From NCBI GenBank assembly GCA_963576785.1, contig OY756139.1, positions 3,038,001 through 3,102,000 of the forward strand: 64,000 nucleotides of DNA, in the 5' to 3' direction. The translations under genes and the position numbers were made by a program. The notes beneath the pieces were generated by a model, which ran no database searches, was not told the origin of the DNA, and saw nothing but the letters and a program-made list of their open reading frames with translations. Position 1 is the first letter of the stretch. Every line of letters begins with the position of its first letter. This document shows positions 33,638 through 46,184 of this stretch, one piece after another. The stretch is from Chlorophyllum brunneum. Taxonomy: Eukaryota; Basidiomycota; Agaricomycetes; Agaricales; Agaricaceae.

Positions 33638-36600
33638 TTAGAGCGCGTCGGGCGAAATGTCGCCAAGTGTATTGAGCTCAACGGCGCTGAACATACTATA
33701 GCTTGACTTAGGTTCATCATCAGCTGCCGAGTGAGGATCGATGGTTTCCTATAAGCAGTCTGTAAGGAGCGATAATATTGAGCACTCAGAAAAGACATAC
33801 ATCGAAGTAGTGATGAGCAACACTGCGAGGAGCTATATGTACACAACCGATCAGCAAGTAGCTTAAAGGACGAGAGGTGTGAACCTGCTTACTCTTGGGA
33901 GTCCTGGGCAACCAACAGGTTACTCCACTCTGCAGAATGTGATATGCAACAAGGCCTGACCTAAAGGTGGATTAGCACACGACATTATTGCCACCGTCGA
34001 GGAGTCGAAGAAGTATTACCGACCATCCTGTTTGGTGAGAAGCACCCAATCCTTTTCCAGTGTCTGCGTGGAAAAACTAATGAGGGTTAAATTGACACCC
34101 TGTCTATAAGTAGGAACTGTAAAGAAAGGATGGCGTACTTCGTAAAACCAAACATAGTCGCGGAAGTGAGGATCGGAGTCCAGTTTAGAGCTGCCGCCGT
34201 TCGCTGCTCGACAACCGTCCTTATCTCGGCCAAAGATATGGATGATACGATGCTGTATCTCTTCTGCTACAGAAGCAAGGTTCATGTAATACCCACTCCC
34301 AGTTGGGCATTCAACCTATCCGTCCATTCCAAAACAACAGTGATAGGAGGTCAGGGATGGAATTTGTCTTTGAACTCTTATGTACTCTACCTGGAGATCG
34401 TCGCCATAGTATTGATAGAAACGCTGAAGGCTTTCAATGAGGATGAAGTTCGTTGCAAGCCCTAAAAGTGGTGTGAACCCCTGAATCTCAAACAGGGAAC
34501 TCGATTGTTGCTCACAGATGGGCCCTCTCCAGTTTGAATTACCACCAAACATGCCTGAGAGTGAGTCACCAGGCCAGTAAGGTACCTCGTGCCGATGTCC
34601 ATGGACGTTCATGCCCCAAGGCTGGTCTTTATGTCGTTTCGACAATCTGTATTTGAAAAGTTGTGCTCAAGCCAATCAGCGAATCAACCACACTTACGAT
34701 CGAATACCATGTTCACTCAGAAACTCGTCCTCATCCAACATTTTCTCCAGAATCTTGACAAGCCTCTCCTCACTGACCAGCGCCAAAAGTCTACGCTGTC
34801 CCTTGCCAACGACTGTTGTGGGTCAGTACCTGTGAATACGTATGGTATTAGGTACAGACCCACTTCTCATATTTGCCATATTCCTCTTCGCCATCTCCGT
34901 CCTGTTGTTGATGAACCACTCCATTCGTTTCTTGAACCCAGGGAACCGGTTGATTACAGCCGGCTCAAGAACCATTGTTGCATACAGAGGTATCAGCCCC
35001 ACCAAACTTCTTACAGGTAGATGCATAGACGCCCCATCCCCAAAGTCGATGGCATCGTAATACATTCCGTCCTGTTCGTTCCAGAGACTTGTTTCGTGGT
35101 CACCTTCTTTGAACGTCATGGCATCCGCGATGAAAATAAAATGCTAGGCGCCAGGACATCGGATGCCAAGAAATCACATAACGAAAAAAACCGACGAAGA
35201 ATATAGACCCATAATCAGATACCGGTATACATCTGGTCACACGAGGAGCGGGAACAAACCTACCTCGAAGAACTTGGAAGCAATGTCCTCGTACACAGTG
35301 TTATGCTTCGCCAACTCTAATGCCATGTTCAACCTGAGAATTGAACGAACATCAATATGATCTGATCAGGGAAGAAATATTCAATCTCCTTACATGTTCA
35401 AGCAATAGAACGCCATCCATGCCGTTCCGTCGGCCTGACGCAGTGTGCCGCCCGTGGGAAGAGGTTCCGAGCGATTGAAGACTCCGATGTTATCTAAGCC
35501 CAAGAAACCTCCTTCGAACACGTTATTTCCACCCTGATCTTTCCGATTGACCCACCTGAAAAGGTGGTTTTAGAAACAGACCAATAACCATTCGTAGAAC
35601 CTACCATGTGAAGTTCAAGAGCAACTTCTGGAAAACGCGCTCAAGGAAAGGAACATCTTCTCGCCCGTGTAACTTACGCTCGATTTTAAAAACTCGGAAG
35701 GTCGCCCTTGGCGAATCAGTCAACTCGAATAAGACAAATCTACCAATAACATACCAGGCGTGCACGGGAGGGTTGACATCGCCGAAGTTCCATTCATATG
35801 CGGGAATCTGCCCATCAGGCTTCATGTACCACTCTCGTGTCAACAAGTCCAGTTGTTTCTTCGCGAACGATGGGTCCACGACGGCCAAAGGTATGCAATG
35901 GAATGCAGTGTCCCAAGCAGCGAAGAACGGATATTCCCACCTGTTTTGGAAGGGGTTAGCATCTTCAACGAAAACAAGTAGTATGAATGCTGTACTTGTC
36001 GGGCATTGACAGAATGTCTTCGATATGGAGGTGGCGCCAATCCTGGGCAGGAGACGTGAGCCAGAGCCGAGTAAGCCTTCGGGAACGACGAACCTTATTC
36101 CTGATCCGTTTCCGTTCAGGTGGGGGCGGAGGTTGTGCTGGGTCACCTTCCAACCACTCCTTCTGGATAAATCGATAATACTGCTTTGTCCACAGCATTC
36201 CACCCAGTGCTTGCCTGGTAACCTGCTTCAAGTCATCGCTAATCGGACCCAAAACCAAGGCATTATAAAACTCATCCGCCTCCTGCCTGCGCTCCTCAAT
36301 TGCATCATCAAACAGCACTTCATCCTCCAAGTCCGGATCGCGGCCAACCCGAGTAGGGGTAAGTTTCAACCTAACGACAGCACATCCACCATGTCCAGGG
36401 ACATTCTCGAAAGTATAATGAGCGGCGGCTTTGGTGCCCTTCTTATCCGGATTAATGTAGGACTCGGTAGGTGGGAACGGAGTACAAGGACCTTGTTCCG
36501 GAGAAGAAGGTTCCTGGCCTCCATACATGGAAGCAGTACGAGAACGGATTCTATGCACAAAATAATCCTCCTGCACAGAATCGTGGACGGGGGGTCGATG

Positions 36601-38020
36601 ATTGGGTATGATATGATCATGGAAAGCGTCCTTGACGTATGGGGATTGATTGGTTCCACCATATAACCGACTAAAGTTAGTCTCGTTCTCGGTGAACAGA
36701 AGATCGGGATCCACGGAATCTATCTGGGAGTCTTCGTCAAAGTCGTTGGCAGGTCCGACAGGAGGAGGTGAAGGCAAACAGTGGAGATGGGTCTTGCCCA
36801 AGGTAGGATGACGTGCAGTGATAGTGTTGATATTATCCTTGCCCCGTACTGAACCAGTCACGCTGGGCATGGGAGGTTTCTCGAGAGGCCATGACCAGGT
36901 GTTTGGGAACCATAGCTGAGGCACTACATGTAGCGTTGCCGGATCGGGACCACGGTTGTACGAAGTGATTCGAATGTAGATGTCATCCGGGCGATGTTCA
37001 TCTTTAGCATACTACAGCAAGATCACAAATCAGTAAAGGAAGAAAGGCTCATCTATACCTGTGCACATGACATACCTCAACAAAAACATCCCAGTAACGA
37101 TCCTCATCGAAGGCATCCGTGTCCAAAATCTCGTACTCAGAAACATTCCGATCGCGACGCTGGTTCTCCTGCACCAATTCTTCGTACGGAAACCTCTTCT
37201 GCGGGTATTTGTACAAGAATTTCATGTAAGAATGTGTTGGTGTTGAGTCGAGATAATAATACAACTCCTTGACGTCTTCACCATGGTTTCCTTGGTGGCC
37301 CGTAACACCAAATAATCGTTCTTTGAGGATAGGATCTTGGCCATTCCAGAGTGAAAGCGCAAAGCACAGTCGTTGGTGATTATCCGAGATACCAGCGATA
37401 CCATCTTCACCCCAGCGATACGCTCTCGATCGTGCATGTTCATGCGGGAAATGACTCCATGCATCCCCATTAGCAGAGTAATCCTCCCTAACAGTTGCCT
37501 ATTAAACATAGAATCAGTTAATACACAAAAGACTTCAAAAATAATAATCCACCCATTGTCGATCACTCAAATAAGGACCCCACCTCTTCCAATGTTTCTC
37601 TCTTCTATCATCTTGCTCTAGCCGGTATCTCTCAGCGCCTTTATACTCCACACCCAACCTCTCCTCCAACCTTTGTCTAAAAGGTACACCAGGAGCCTGC
37701 TCCCCTACATACGCACCACCATCAGCATCTCCATCATCTTTATCTTCACCTTCACCTCCGGATCCGTCAGTCCTTTCAGCAGCCCTGGGCGAAGGATCTG
37801 ACGTATCTTTTCTTGGCGGAGGGGTTGAAACTTTTGTCCCAGGGATGATAACAGTCAACCCAGGTCCCTGTCCAGTACCATCACCACCAGTACCACCAGA
37901 TTCCTGCAATGCAGTAGATCTCTGTCCTTCAACAACTCCAAGTGGGTCTTGGGAGTCAATCCCTCCCACCCCGGTCCCAAATATCCTCTGCTGCGTTTTC
38001 TTTACACCAGAGTTTGCCAT
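33638..38020 (-). CDS. GH63-like (MGH1-type) glycoside hydrolase, cytosolic
   Basis: The start at 38020 ([15 protein letters not shown]) has no signal peptide. After a Gly/Asp-rich N-terminus come an N-terminal beta-rich domain ([40 protein letters not shown]) and an (alpha/alpha)6 barrel: [37 protein letters not shown] with the likely acid Asp, [39 protein letters not shown] and [13 protein letters not shown]. The last exons are weaker but join in frame to a stop at 33638 (end GDISPDAL). ER glucosidase I also belongs to GH63, but this protein lacks a membrane anchor and looks like the cytosolic group related to mannosyl- or glucosylglycerate hydrolases; the substrate is unknown. About ten introns, several only approximately placed. 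Confidence 0.88.
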
Positions 38021-38763
38021 CGCACGGTATCGAGTGCTCCACCCCGCTCTGTGTTTGATCCAAAGGGTTGAAAGAACGATGAAAAGAAGGGACTTGACGT
38101 TAAGTCGTGTTCTGTGCGATCTCCAATGTTGCGTAACCGACGCGTAATGTGTAGATACTAATATTGCATCACGTGGAGGTGCAGTGATAAGTTATTTGGT
38201 TAGTATAGATTTTAAATATCAAGGGGACCGTCCATATTCGAAAGAGAGAGAATCATTCAACGAACGAGAATGGTAAAAGAACGGAAACGTGTCAATATGG
38301 GGTGGAGGGAGGAACCAAGGTAAGAATTGTATGAAATACATATTGATGTTTGGGTATGTGTGAACCCACTGAGTGGGGGAAAGGAAACGAAGAATGAATA
38401 AAAAAGAGGTTAAATTTGCGCGTATGATTGCGAGAAAAAGGGATAGCGCTGTTGATGTAAAAATGTGAGCTACTGACTACGTATACGTGTGCGTGGTATG
38501 TGATAGAGAAGAAACCCGGAAAACCAACAAGGAAAAAAAATAATTAAAGAGTGAGGCAGCGAGAGAGAGAAATAAAGCTTGAGTGAGAGGGTATGATAGT
38601 AGGATGCAGAGATATAACCAATAACTGCCAAGAAATACGTTTGAGGATTGCCATGAGATAAAAACAATTAAACAAGCTCACCAGGGAGAAAAACCTAGAC
38701 AGAAACCGAGGCTCGTTGAACCTGTCCCGGACCAGCGGAACTAGTCCAGTCCACCTCCTTCAT
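38021..38763. other. Intergenic region, GH63-like promoter and RhoGAP 3' end
   Basis: A 743-nt gap between two minus-strand genes. It is A/G-rich on the plus strand (C/T-rich on the coding strand), with many short purine tracts and no gene-like frame. CT-rich tracts are common near fungal transcription starts. Confidence 0.4.
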
Positions 38764-41700
38764 TCACACCTTCTTCTCAAATCCCAACTCCAAATCTAGT
38801 AACACACTCTTCGTCCAATCCCCATCCCCACCCAAGTTATCATCCAACCCTAGATGATTCATCGACAACTGCGACGAAAACGACGAGGCCCTAACTCTCC
38901 CCATCACGGTCCTCCTCCTCGCCTTCACAACATCATCGTCATCATCATCATCATCATCATCACCATCAACAACTTCGACATCTTTATTTCCTTTATCGTG
39001 ATGTGACCCAAAGATCGGCAAATCAACCATCGAACTTGCAGCGCTCTTCGTCCCATACCAATCCGCAATTGGCGTTTGCCCAACCATCGTCTTCACTCTC
39101 TCCTTCTTCTCCTTCCCCCTCGCATTCTGCTGTTGCTTGAGAGGAGTAGCAGTACCGGGCGGCGAAGTGTCATCCAACCCCAGCTCAACCCTCAACGATG
39201 GGCCCTCTTCAATCGGTGTATCCAACACCGGTGGCAACTCCACCATATTCGATCCAGGCTTACCCCCGCTTCCGCTCCAAGCGCCACCAACAGTAGTCCC
39301 AGGCGCAGTAACAGCAGACAGCGGAGTCGACACCGACGAATCACTCGACCCAGAACCCTCACCCCCATTCACAGGTCCCAAATTTGCCACCCTCAAGTGC
39401 CGTTGCTGCTGTTGCAGAGCAAACACCTGCGAACCCGCACTTCCCGGTGCAGATCCAGGCGTATGAACAACCTCCTGCTTCAAACTATTCAATGACCGAG
39501 TACTCTTCTTCGAGAACAACAACTTCAATGAAGGTTTCTTCGTCCTCAAACCACCACTCTGATTCCTTCCGGCGCGATCCGAAGACAAAGAATCTGCCGG
39601 AGACACAGGTTCCGAACCCGACGAGCCATGCGAAACGCGGTGTCCAAAGGCCGACAAACTAGGGAACGACAGTGCGGGTACCGATCGTCTCTTTGGGCTA
39701 AGAGGCGTTTGCGGTAGATTCTTGTCCGTGCTTGGTGTTGCGGTTATGGACGGTGGCGTGATGGATGGTGGCGTAGGCGTAGAAGAAATATAGGGCAGTG
39801 GTTTACTGTTGACAGGTCTCCTCGGCTGACTTTCCCCCTTCTCAACAACATCTCCTCTCGGCACTACACCAGTCTCAACACCTGCCGGTATAGGTTCAAC
39901 AACCTGGATCCTCGGCTTTATACCTTCCTTCCCGGATAAGTCCTTCACAGTATCCATTGCACCCAACCCCAGATGCATCATCGACGACTGAGCAGACGAA
40001 GTCAACGGTGTCAACACCGATTCGACCGAAGACGAAAGCATTCCCACATCTCCTTCCTCCTCTCCTCTCACCATCGAGTGTCTATCCGATGAAGACATAT
40101 CATCATGCAACACCGAACTCTCCTCAGTTGATGCTTCTTCTCGCGAGGACGAAACCAACGCGGATGAAGACGAAGCAATCGAAGCTGAAGATGCTTGAGA
40201 ACGAGAGTCAAGATAAACAGTTGGTACTTCTGGGCGGTTAATAACCGTCCATCGACGTTGCGCATCAATTTCTTCATCCTCATCCTCACTCTCTTCCTCT
40301 CCATCTCTCGTAACACTATCACCTTCCCCATCACGTTTCTCCTCCTGGTGATCCTGTTTAATATCCAACACAGCCGTATCCCTCCTCGAATCGGACATCT
40401 CCGCTTTCTCGCCTCGTGCAGGTTCATCATCAACCAACCCATCCCAAATCCTTTCCTCCTCGCACAACACCCTCAAAAGTTGCGCACCAACACTCAAACT
40501 CGGCAAAAACACCATCAACAAATTACTCAACGGCATCTTCGTCAACTTGCTCTCCTTTGCCGTCGCTCTGATCAACTCCACCGTCGTCCTCAACAAATCC
40601 CTGTTCTCCCTCGGCAAGTTCGATATCAACGACCGAAGGGCCGAGATAAGATTATGTGACGCAGGTCGCATTCCACTGAAAGAAGGCATGGCGAGTGTGG
40701 ATAACGATGGGGGTTTACGAAGGTTGGGATGTGGGAATGCGGCTGGTGAAGAGGATGATGGGATGGATGTGAACGCTGACGGTGTCTGTGGTGTAGGTTT
40801 TTGACTTGATGGAAGGCCGATGCCTTTCCTCATCCCAGGATTCACAGGCGATGTCGGGTTGGAGTAGGCAGCGCCACCAGCACCAGACGACGCAGAAGAA
40901 CTTTCTTGCTCAATCGCAGCATCAAAGTACTGCGATAGCTTCTGCGTTAATATATGTTCGGGAACTATAGCAGGGAAAAATGAAATCAGTCAAAGAAGAG
41001 TTCGATGAGTTTAATGTTCGAACAAGATTTGTGAAATTATATTTATAGCACTCACGTTCGCGAAGGTAGGCTTTAAATACAGAGGCGACTGCATGGGGAT
41101 CTAAATCCCCCGGAGCGCACCCTGACATATCATAATCCATCCCTAAAACACGCGCATAAATACCCTGTCGAGCGGTAGTTCACAAAGTGCTCTACCCACC
41201 AGTGTCAAACTCAGACCTGAGTTTGGTAACATGGGCAGCTCTGCCAGGGACCCTAGAGACGATAAAGGCCACCATCAGTTAATAATCAAATTTCATATGA
41301 AAGAGAAGAAAAATGGAAGCTTCGCATACGGTATCGATGAATACCCAGCGCTCGATCCCCATCAATGCGGGGAAAGAACGCTAGTAAGGAAAATTTTCCC
41401 TAGTCGCTGATAAATAGCACTATAAAAACCCACCTAAACAGTCCTTCTTCTTGAATACCCCAAATCAACAAATGTTGCGCACATCTCACGACAACAGCAG
41501 GTAACATCCTCCTCTCATACATCTTCAATTCAGGTCTCCCCATCAGCTCTTTCCCTGCACCCTCCACCTCCACTTTATTCTCCCCCCTCCCAACCCAAAC
41601 CGCCGTCTCCCTCACACACCTCCCCAAATCGCGTTTAAACACAATCCCACCGGATCCATGCCTAGTCTTTATCGGCCCTCGTATGGGAACTCCAAGCACG

Positions 41701-43814
41701 GGTCCGGAAGGCACCATAAAGGCATCTGGATCCGAGCCACTCGTCGACACCGAAGCGACAGAATACGTCCCACTCTGTCCGTTCGGGGTCCTCCTCATCT
41801 TCATCTTCTTTTCCTTCTTCCCCTGTAAGTGCTGTTGCTGTCGTTCACGTTCGCTCCTCTTCTTGATCTCTTCAATGTTCACCGCATGCATATTACTGCT
41901 ATGGGTCGCAGAACTACTCTGATTCGATGGTGTCCTCGCGAGATTGAGCATTCCCCATTCATTGGGATACGCCGAAGGTGCGGCCGAACTGACCGAGACG
42001 GAACTCGAATACCCTGAAGTGGAGGAAATTGACGCAGAAGAAATCGATCCAGAACCACAACCCCCACTACCACCATGATGATGATGCTGATGCGAAGCTG
42101 CAGAACCCATATGTCCCAACGCACCCTTGACTCTTTCCACGGCCTTTCTCGCGAGTCCGGCCGCAGGTGCAAGACTACTCGTGATACTCACAGCAGTTTG
42201 TCGGAACGAAGGTGGTGGCGGGGGGTGATTAGGCAGAGGTCGTTGGGTCGGGTATGTGAACGTCGTATTGACGTTGTGTGATGGAATAGCTGGGAGTTTT
42301 TGATTTCTGTTCGGTTGCAGTCGACCTCCTGCCCATGCGGTAGGTTGCGATGTTGACGTTGAAGGGGGAAGGTTATAAAAGCCCTCGGATATCGAGTACG
42401 ACGGGTGCTTGAGCTCCATTGCGGATGTACTAGGCGGCGGATGGCCAACCTGGACCTTGGAAGGTGTGCTACTTGCTCCGGCACCAACATTAAGCGACAT
42501 TGAACGTCTCTTCTGTCTCACCAAAGAACTAGTCGGGGACACTTTTTCTTCTCCCTTGGCCAAAATATTACTTGTATCAACACCACTCCCCTCCGGATCG
42601 TCAAGACTCTTGAACGAATCATCATCTTCCTCCAACACATCCACAGCACTCAACCTCTTATTCACCATCACACCGGCCCCCAGATTCGGGCTCCCTTTCG
42701 CAGGCACAATGGTATAGGTCGACTGGAATGACTCGGCCATCGACACAGGTCTCGACGAACGTGGACCGCCAGCTCCAGGCCGGATCGTAGAATGGCTGAT
42801 AGTCGAGTCGCTTTTTCGCTTATCGGAATACTCCCTGTCCAATAATACACCCTCGGAATCAGATCTCGCGCGTGGCCGCTCCACACGCCTAGCAACGACG
42901 ACAGCGTCTTCGTCACATTCGGACTCGTCGTCCAGGGCGGAATGGTGAGGCTCCTGAGGTTGGGTGGTTCCCTGCATCAAAGGTATCGCCGGTGTTGATT
43001 GAGCATCAGATGTGGTTGGTGGATGGACAGGGCTGGGAGAAGTAGGATTGAGAGGTAATGATGGAAGTGATGGGAGGGGTACCACCCGTTGTTGGTGATC
43101 GTGATTGGCCATATAATTGACTGCTGACTCGATGGCAGAACTCATGGGTATAATGGAGGATCTGTTCGGCTGTAACGAAGGTGGAGCGAGAGCTGCGGCC
43201 GCGGCCGGGGGAGCATGTGGCCTTGCTAGCGGTGTGGAGATATTATTCGTAGGAGTAGGAGTAGGATCAGTGGTAGAAAGATTCAACGAAGCGGGTTCCG
43301 GGGGGGACTTTGGCGGGGGCGGCGGTGGAGGAAGGGGGCGCTGGGAGGATTGGGTAGCACTCAGAGGGGGCTGGTGGGCCTTTTTGGAAGGAGAAAAGAC
43401 ATGAGAGGCCAACTGAGAAAGCTGCTGCTTAGCGCCTCTGGACTGGGATGGGGGGTAGATAGGAGAAGAGGTGAGCACCTGGGCAGGGGACGAGGCCGAA
43501 GAGGGGGCGAGCTCGACTCTGTGGTGGGGGAAGCCAGCGAGCGAGCGGGAATCAGTGTCCCTGTCGACGTCAGACCTTTTGCGACGAGCAAAGGCGCGCT
43601 TGAGGTTGATGGCACCGGGAAAGGCCCTGGGCGGGGGCTCTGGGCTGGGATGCTTGCTGGAAGCACTGCCCATGGGATGGAAGGGGAGAGAGGAGGAGCG
43701 GGGAGCAACAGCGGCGAGGGCATGGACATTGGAGGCCGCGGGGATCTCCGCAAATCCTCCTGCCTGCATGTTGGGGCGTGGAGAGAGAGAAAGACTGGTC
43801 ACATTGTCACACAC
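38764..43814 (-). CDS. Large RhoGAP-domain protein
   Basis: First exon 43814-41434, then short exons (one starts at 41252) and a long last exon from about 40965 to 38764. The first 690 residues are disordered and Ser/Pro-rich. The RhoGAP domain starts VLGVPIRGPIKTRH, continues LPAVVVRCAQHLLIWGIQEEGLFR, and over a 181-nt intron RVPGRAAHVTKLRSEFDTG, DLDPHAVASVFKAYLRE, LPEHILTQKLSQYFDA, LISNLPRENRDLL and KMPLSNLLMVFLPSL. The arginine finger (LFRVPG) is kept. A 550-residue acidic and Ser-rich tail follows, with an Asp run from an ATC repeat. GAPs switch off Rho GTPases. An ATG at 43769 is an alternative start. Antisense frames over it are shadows. Confidence 0.9.
38929..38967. repeat. (ATC)n trinucleotide repeat inside the RhoGAP gene
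   Basis: A run of ATC triplets with one or two interruptions reads as a tract of about ten aspartates in the RhoGAP tail (minus strand GAT codons). Such tracts change length easily by slippage. It lies in a region predicted to be disordered, so length changes may be tolerated. Confidence 0.85.
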
Positions 43815-43885
43815 ACAACATATCTACACGTGCTACTACCCAACAAGCATCTCCTTCACCTGCGCTCGTCAGCATCAGTCTGCCA

Positions 43886-45539
43886 TTACTCCAACCCACT
43901 CACCAGTTCATACGTAAAGAACGACGTCGCTATACTCGGTGCCACTTTCACTGCCAAACATATCAGTCACCCAGCTCTTCTCCAGCCCATTCACTTACGC
44001 AGGTTCGGCCACAGTCCCCGGTACAGCCCCCTAACCCCTTCAGTCTGCACCGTCCCAAACAACGCATCCACTGCCCCGCTGTACTTTTGTCCCCCCTGCA
44101 TCCCAGTCACCTGCATCTTCCGTCGCAGCACATCAAACGGATACGTCAACGTCTGCGAGATCGACCCTGTAAATGTCCACGTCCCTGTCAACCCCCTGAT
44201 TCAACAATGAACAATAGCCTCGTACCTGCAAGTGCACCACAGGACAGTTTCCTCCCGACACTCGCCTTCCCGGGAGGCGTAATAACCCCCCTTAATGCCT
44301 CGTACGCTGCGAAATTGATCCCTACATATGGCGCAACTCCAACGGCCGTCGTCACAAGACCCCGGTATAACCCCCTTATGCCTCCTTCCTCTCTCATCAC
44401 CTTTAGTGTCATCCCCCACATCGTAAGATCCTTTGGCGATAATTTGGCCTTGGCCGCCATTGCCGCTCCCGAGACGGCCGAAGCAGTGTGATAGCCCGAA
44501 GCTAATGCCGCACTTGGCTTTGCCGCTACCGACGGTAACGCACCTCCCGTGGCACTCGTAGCAACTGCACTGGCACCTACACTAGCCGGTGCACCACTGC
44601 TCCCACTTGAAATTCCGAAGTCTACCGTTGCAGTAGCTATAGATAGCCTCGAACGCACCAAATCTAATGGATACGTTGAACCTGTCCCATCATTTGTTCA
44701 ATTGTGTTCATCAAACATCAACCCACAGATGCTAAAATACTCACAGACCGAAGTGATTCCAGCCAACGCGCCCGAAGCCAATCGTTTGGGCGTATCCAGC
44801 TCCTTTGAACCGTGCCGTGTAAACCACTGATGACACAAGTCAATACAACCCAACGCAACCGAAAAAAGAAGACAAGAAGCAGGCTGCATGACGTCACCCC
44901 CTTCCGCCAAAAGAGCAACGTGCTCTGGTTGGGCTTGAAACCCAAACACCGGGACCATACTCGCTCCATTATGCACTCGGCTCACCTTTTTCAGCTGTTC
45001 ATACGTCGTGAACTGCACCGCACTGCACAAAAAAGTACGTCAACTATCAGTAATCCAGCCTCCTCTGGGCAGCATGAAATACAAACACACCTATAAGGAA
45101 CAATCCTCAAACAATTGATCCCATTTCCTCGCGTGAACCCTCTAAACCCTTCTTCTCGCCACATCCGGACTAGACTGTTCCAGACACCATTATATGATGC
45201 ATTCGAGCCCTTGGGCTGCACTTGCCTACAAAAAGACAAACCATGAGCTCAAACGACAAGGCAACCCGAGAGGAATGACGCACTGAATGATCTTCAACCT
45301 TTCTAAAGGGCTAACAACAGTTCTCGACGCAGCACCGGCACAACCGCCAGCTATACACACGCAACTCAATCAAGACCCGAACAACACCATACAATCAACT
45401 CACCAATAAAATACGACACAACCTCCGGCGTCAAAAACACCAACGTTCCTCCATTCTTCTTCATAACCTCACCACCACTTGCTTTCACATCCACCCGGGC
45501 GGCCGCTGCAGTCGCTGATGAAGTAGTAGTAGTAGCCAT
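43886..45539 (-). CDS. Mitochondrial carrier (SLC25), YPR011C-like
   Basis: The start at 45539 gives MATTTTSSATAAAARVDVK. Three carrier repeats are visible, each with its signature: PLERLK in the first, PLDLVR (joined over an intron near 44700) in the second and PFDVLR in the third. The segment SRTVVSPLERLK with NCLRIVPYSAVQF is close to yeast YPR011C, a carrier for adenosine phosphosulfates; substrate assignment is inference. An unusual Ala/Ser-rich insert of about 55 residues sits between the second repeat's first helix and KLSPKDLTMWG. The gene ends KVAPSIATSFFTYELVSGLE at 43886 after about seven short introns. Its stop is only 71 nt before the RhoGAP start. Confidence 0.92.
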
Positions 45540-46184
45540 AGTGTAAATCAGGAACCCGCCAGTAGGATAGGATGATTGTAGGATAGTTGCGTTGTGTGGA
45601 TGGAGAGAAATGCGATAAGGTCCAGATAGGTATAATCAGTCGATCCTCCAAAGTCGCTTCTTCGAAGAATCGTTCTATATCTCTTTCGAGAAATCCCACG
45701 AGCTTGAGTGGTATAAAACTTCCGACCACCGTTACAGTGTTCCGTGCCCAAGCCGAATTGCCCTCGGACCCAAGAGAAAAAAAAACGATAAAATGAGGAC
45801 TACCCTCAAAGTGGAAGAGTAGTAGTGGTAGGAGTTTGTGCCCAAAAGGAAGCGGCGGGTCAACGTGTCAAGAGGGTAAAAAAAGGAACGGAGTTGTGGG
45901 AGTAGTAGTGCAAGTGCAGTGCAGCGAGCGTTCGCAGTGCACCGCTCGTATTCATTTTCCGTGTGGACAGTCACGTGATGCTAATTGCATAGATCGACCT
46001 CGTGCATTCGTCCCTTCAACCCGTCATACCTAGAATCGCAGTAGAATAATCCAGAAGCAATATAATAATAACATATAACACCCTAACACCCAAGCGCCCA
46101 TAATGGGGTATCACCAAAACAATAAAAGTTCGTGCAAAGTGAACGACGCAATCCTAGTACCAAATCGCTGCTCAACGATTCGTA
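45540..46184. promoter_or_regulatory. Carrier promoter and 3' end of the membrane-protein gene
   Basis: A 645-nt gap between minus-strand genes. No gene is supported. A run of short AGTAG repeats occurs near 45820-45910 and an A-run at 45777-45785. CACGTGA at about 45971-45977 is an E-box-like site some 430 nt before the carrier start. Confidence 0.35.

Noticed and set aside
33630..33660. A tRNA-like stretch (AGTGGTTAGAGCGCGTCGG)
   Set aside because: It resembles a tRNA D-arm, but no acceptor stem or T-arm follows and it overlaps the last codons of the GH63-like gene.
34130..34465. Plus-strand frames across the GH63-like gene
   Set aside because: They are antisense to exons that carry clear glycosidase motifs.
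40195..40659. Plus-strand open frames antisense to the RhoGAP tail
   Set aside because: They mirror the Ser/Asp/Glu-rich coding strand and show no domain or splice context.
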